The position numbers were made by a program, and so were the translations under genes. Under the pieces are notes generated by a model. It did not search any database, was not told where the DNA came from, and saw only the letters and a program-made list of their open reading frames with translations. 64,000 nucleotides of DNA from Acinetobacter sp. ANC 4862. Lineage in GTDB: Bacteria > Pseudomonadota > Gammaproteobacteria > Pseudomonadales > Moraxellaceae. Where the stretch lies: contig NZ_SJXH01000001.1 of assembly GCF_004336635.1 (NCBI RefSeq), positions 62,001-126,000 of the forward strand, read 5' to 3'. Shown one piece after another: positions 63,568 to 64,000 of this stretch; the stretch's first letter is position 1; each line of letters starts with the position of its first letter.

Positions 63568-64000
63568 TTATTTATTTTTTAGCTTCCAAATACCTTGTTC
63601 ACTACGATTTCCCAGTATATTCAACACCAAAACCAGGCTCAAAAGCAGTAATAAATACCAAGAACCCAACTTGCCCCACCCCACCATATGCCAGGCATTA
63701 ACCTGACTCGGATAGAGCCAAATTTTATAAAAAGTACTGATATTTTCCGCAATCCAAATGATGAACGCTAGAATCATGAGTACGGGTAACATGGGGAGTT
63801 GTATCTGATGTTGCTGTAGCTGAAAGCGAATTTTGGTTTTCCAGAAAATAATGACGCTCCATGCAAAGAGCAAATAGCGAATATCTGGAACAAAAAATTT
63901 GCTCATAAAATTAATATAAGAAAGTACTGCCAAAGCCATCATGTTAAGAAAATTGGGGAGCTTCTCAAACGACACCTGATACAGCCTTAATGAGCGAGCA
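63568..64000 (-). CDS. DUF817 family membrane protein (5' end outside window)
   Basis: The frame is open to the window edge, so only the C-terminal 143 residues are seen. It has four predicted helices (FLNMMALAVLSYINFM, YLLFAWSVIIFWKTKI, MLPVLMILAFIIWIAENIS, LGSWYLLLLLSLVLVLNIL). The WIAENISTFYKIWLYPSQVNAWHMVGWGKLGSWYL block is the DUF817 signature. Function is not known. The stop is followed by about 150 bases before the DUF3015 gene. Confidence 0.85.
   Translation of the reverse strand, partial: ARSLRLYQVSFEKLPNFLNMMALAVLSYINFMSKFFVPDIRYLLFAWSVIIFWKTKIRFQLQQHQIQLPMLPVLMILAFIIWIAENISTFYKIWLYPSQVNAWHMVGWGKLGSWYLLLLLSLVLVLNILGNRSEQGIWKLKNK

Overview
The window looks like chromosomal DNA of an Acinetobacter species (Moraxellaceae, Gammaproteobacteria). 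The protein sequences fit that genus throughout. Other pointers are a moderately low G+C content (judged by eye), the trpG-trpD-trpC cluster apart from trpE, two unrelated isocitrate dehydrogenases side by side, and many small proteins with no family I can name. Most of the window is core housekeeping sequence. I see no prophage, integrase, insertion sequence, CRISPR array or plasmid module. Short hairpin terminators with T-runs close most transcription units.

Layout. 1-5.8 kb: the 3' part of glnD, dapC, an overlapping msrB-gpx pair, and an alanine aminotransferase with an extra N-terminal domain. 5.8-9.9 kb: an OafA-type acyltransferase, an MFS transporter, and an M23 peptidase gene interrupted near its 5' end by 14 perfect copies of an 8-bp repeat. 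10-17.3 kb: dimeric icd, rluE, monomeric isocitrate dehydrogenase, and an M61 peptidase. 17.4-25.2 kb: dacC, a wrecked ndh, slyD, a Crp-like regulator, an AtsK-like sulfate-ester dioxygenase behind a perfect palindrome, rnk, glyA and a lipase-like lipoprotein. 25.4-29.5 kb: small unknown proteins, an ExoX-like nuclease, a probable small RNA, a serine acetyltransferase and tRNA-Arg. 29.7-38.4 kb: an ABC exporter with queF, mltB, rlpA and several unknowns, one with an amber codon. 38.6-45.3 kb: tsf-rpsB, map, aspC, an EamA transporter and a PaaI-type thioesterase. 45.5-50.3 kb: four tRNA-Asn genes dispersed among a DegS-type protease, a Nif3-like gene, sodB and two small genes. 50.6-54 kb: ubiA-ubiC, a small gene and glnA. 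54.9-59.1 kb: trpGDC, an Smr protein, folE and a cupin. 59.4-64 kb: a globin-coupled diguanylate cyclase, a DUF4105/DUF3015 pair and a DUF817 gene cut by the window end.

How the genes connect. GlnD (start of the window) and glnA (52.5-53.9 kb) are two ends of the PII nitrogen control pathway, and glnA has a sequence matching the sigma-54 consensus. Cell-wall enzymes recur: dacC, mltB, rlpA, the M23 peptidase and dapC, which supplies the diaminopimelate/lysine pathway. Stress functions recur too: gpx, msrB, sodB and the DegS-type protease.

The most unusual feature is the octanucleotide tract in the M23 gene. It has the architecture of a phase-variable contingency locus: 14 copies keep the peptidase in frame, while 13 or 15 would not. 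Next come a probable structured small RNA at about 28.6 kb, the palindromic operator before the AtsK-like gene, and the helix-turn-helix-like extension on the alanine aminotransferase.
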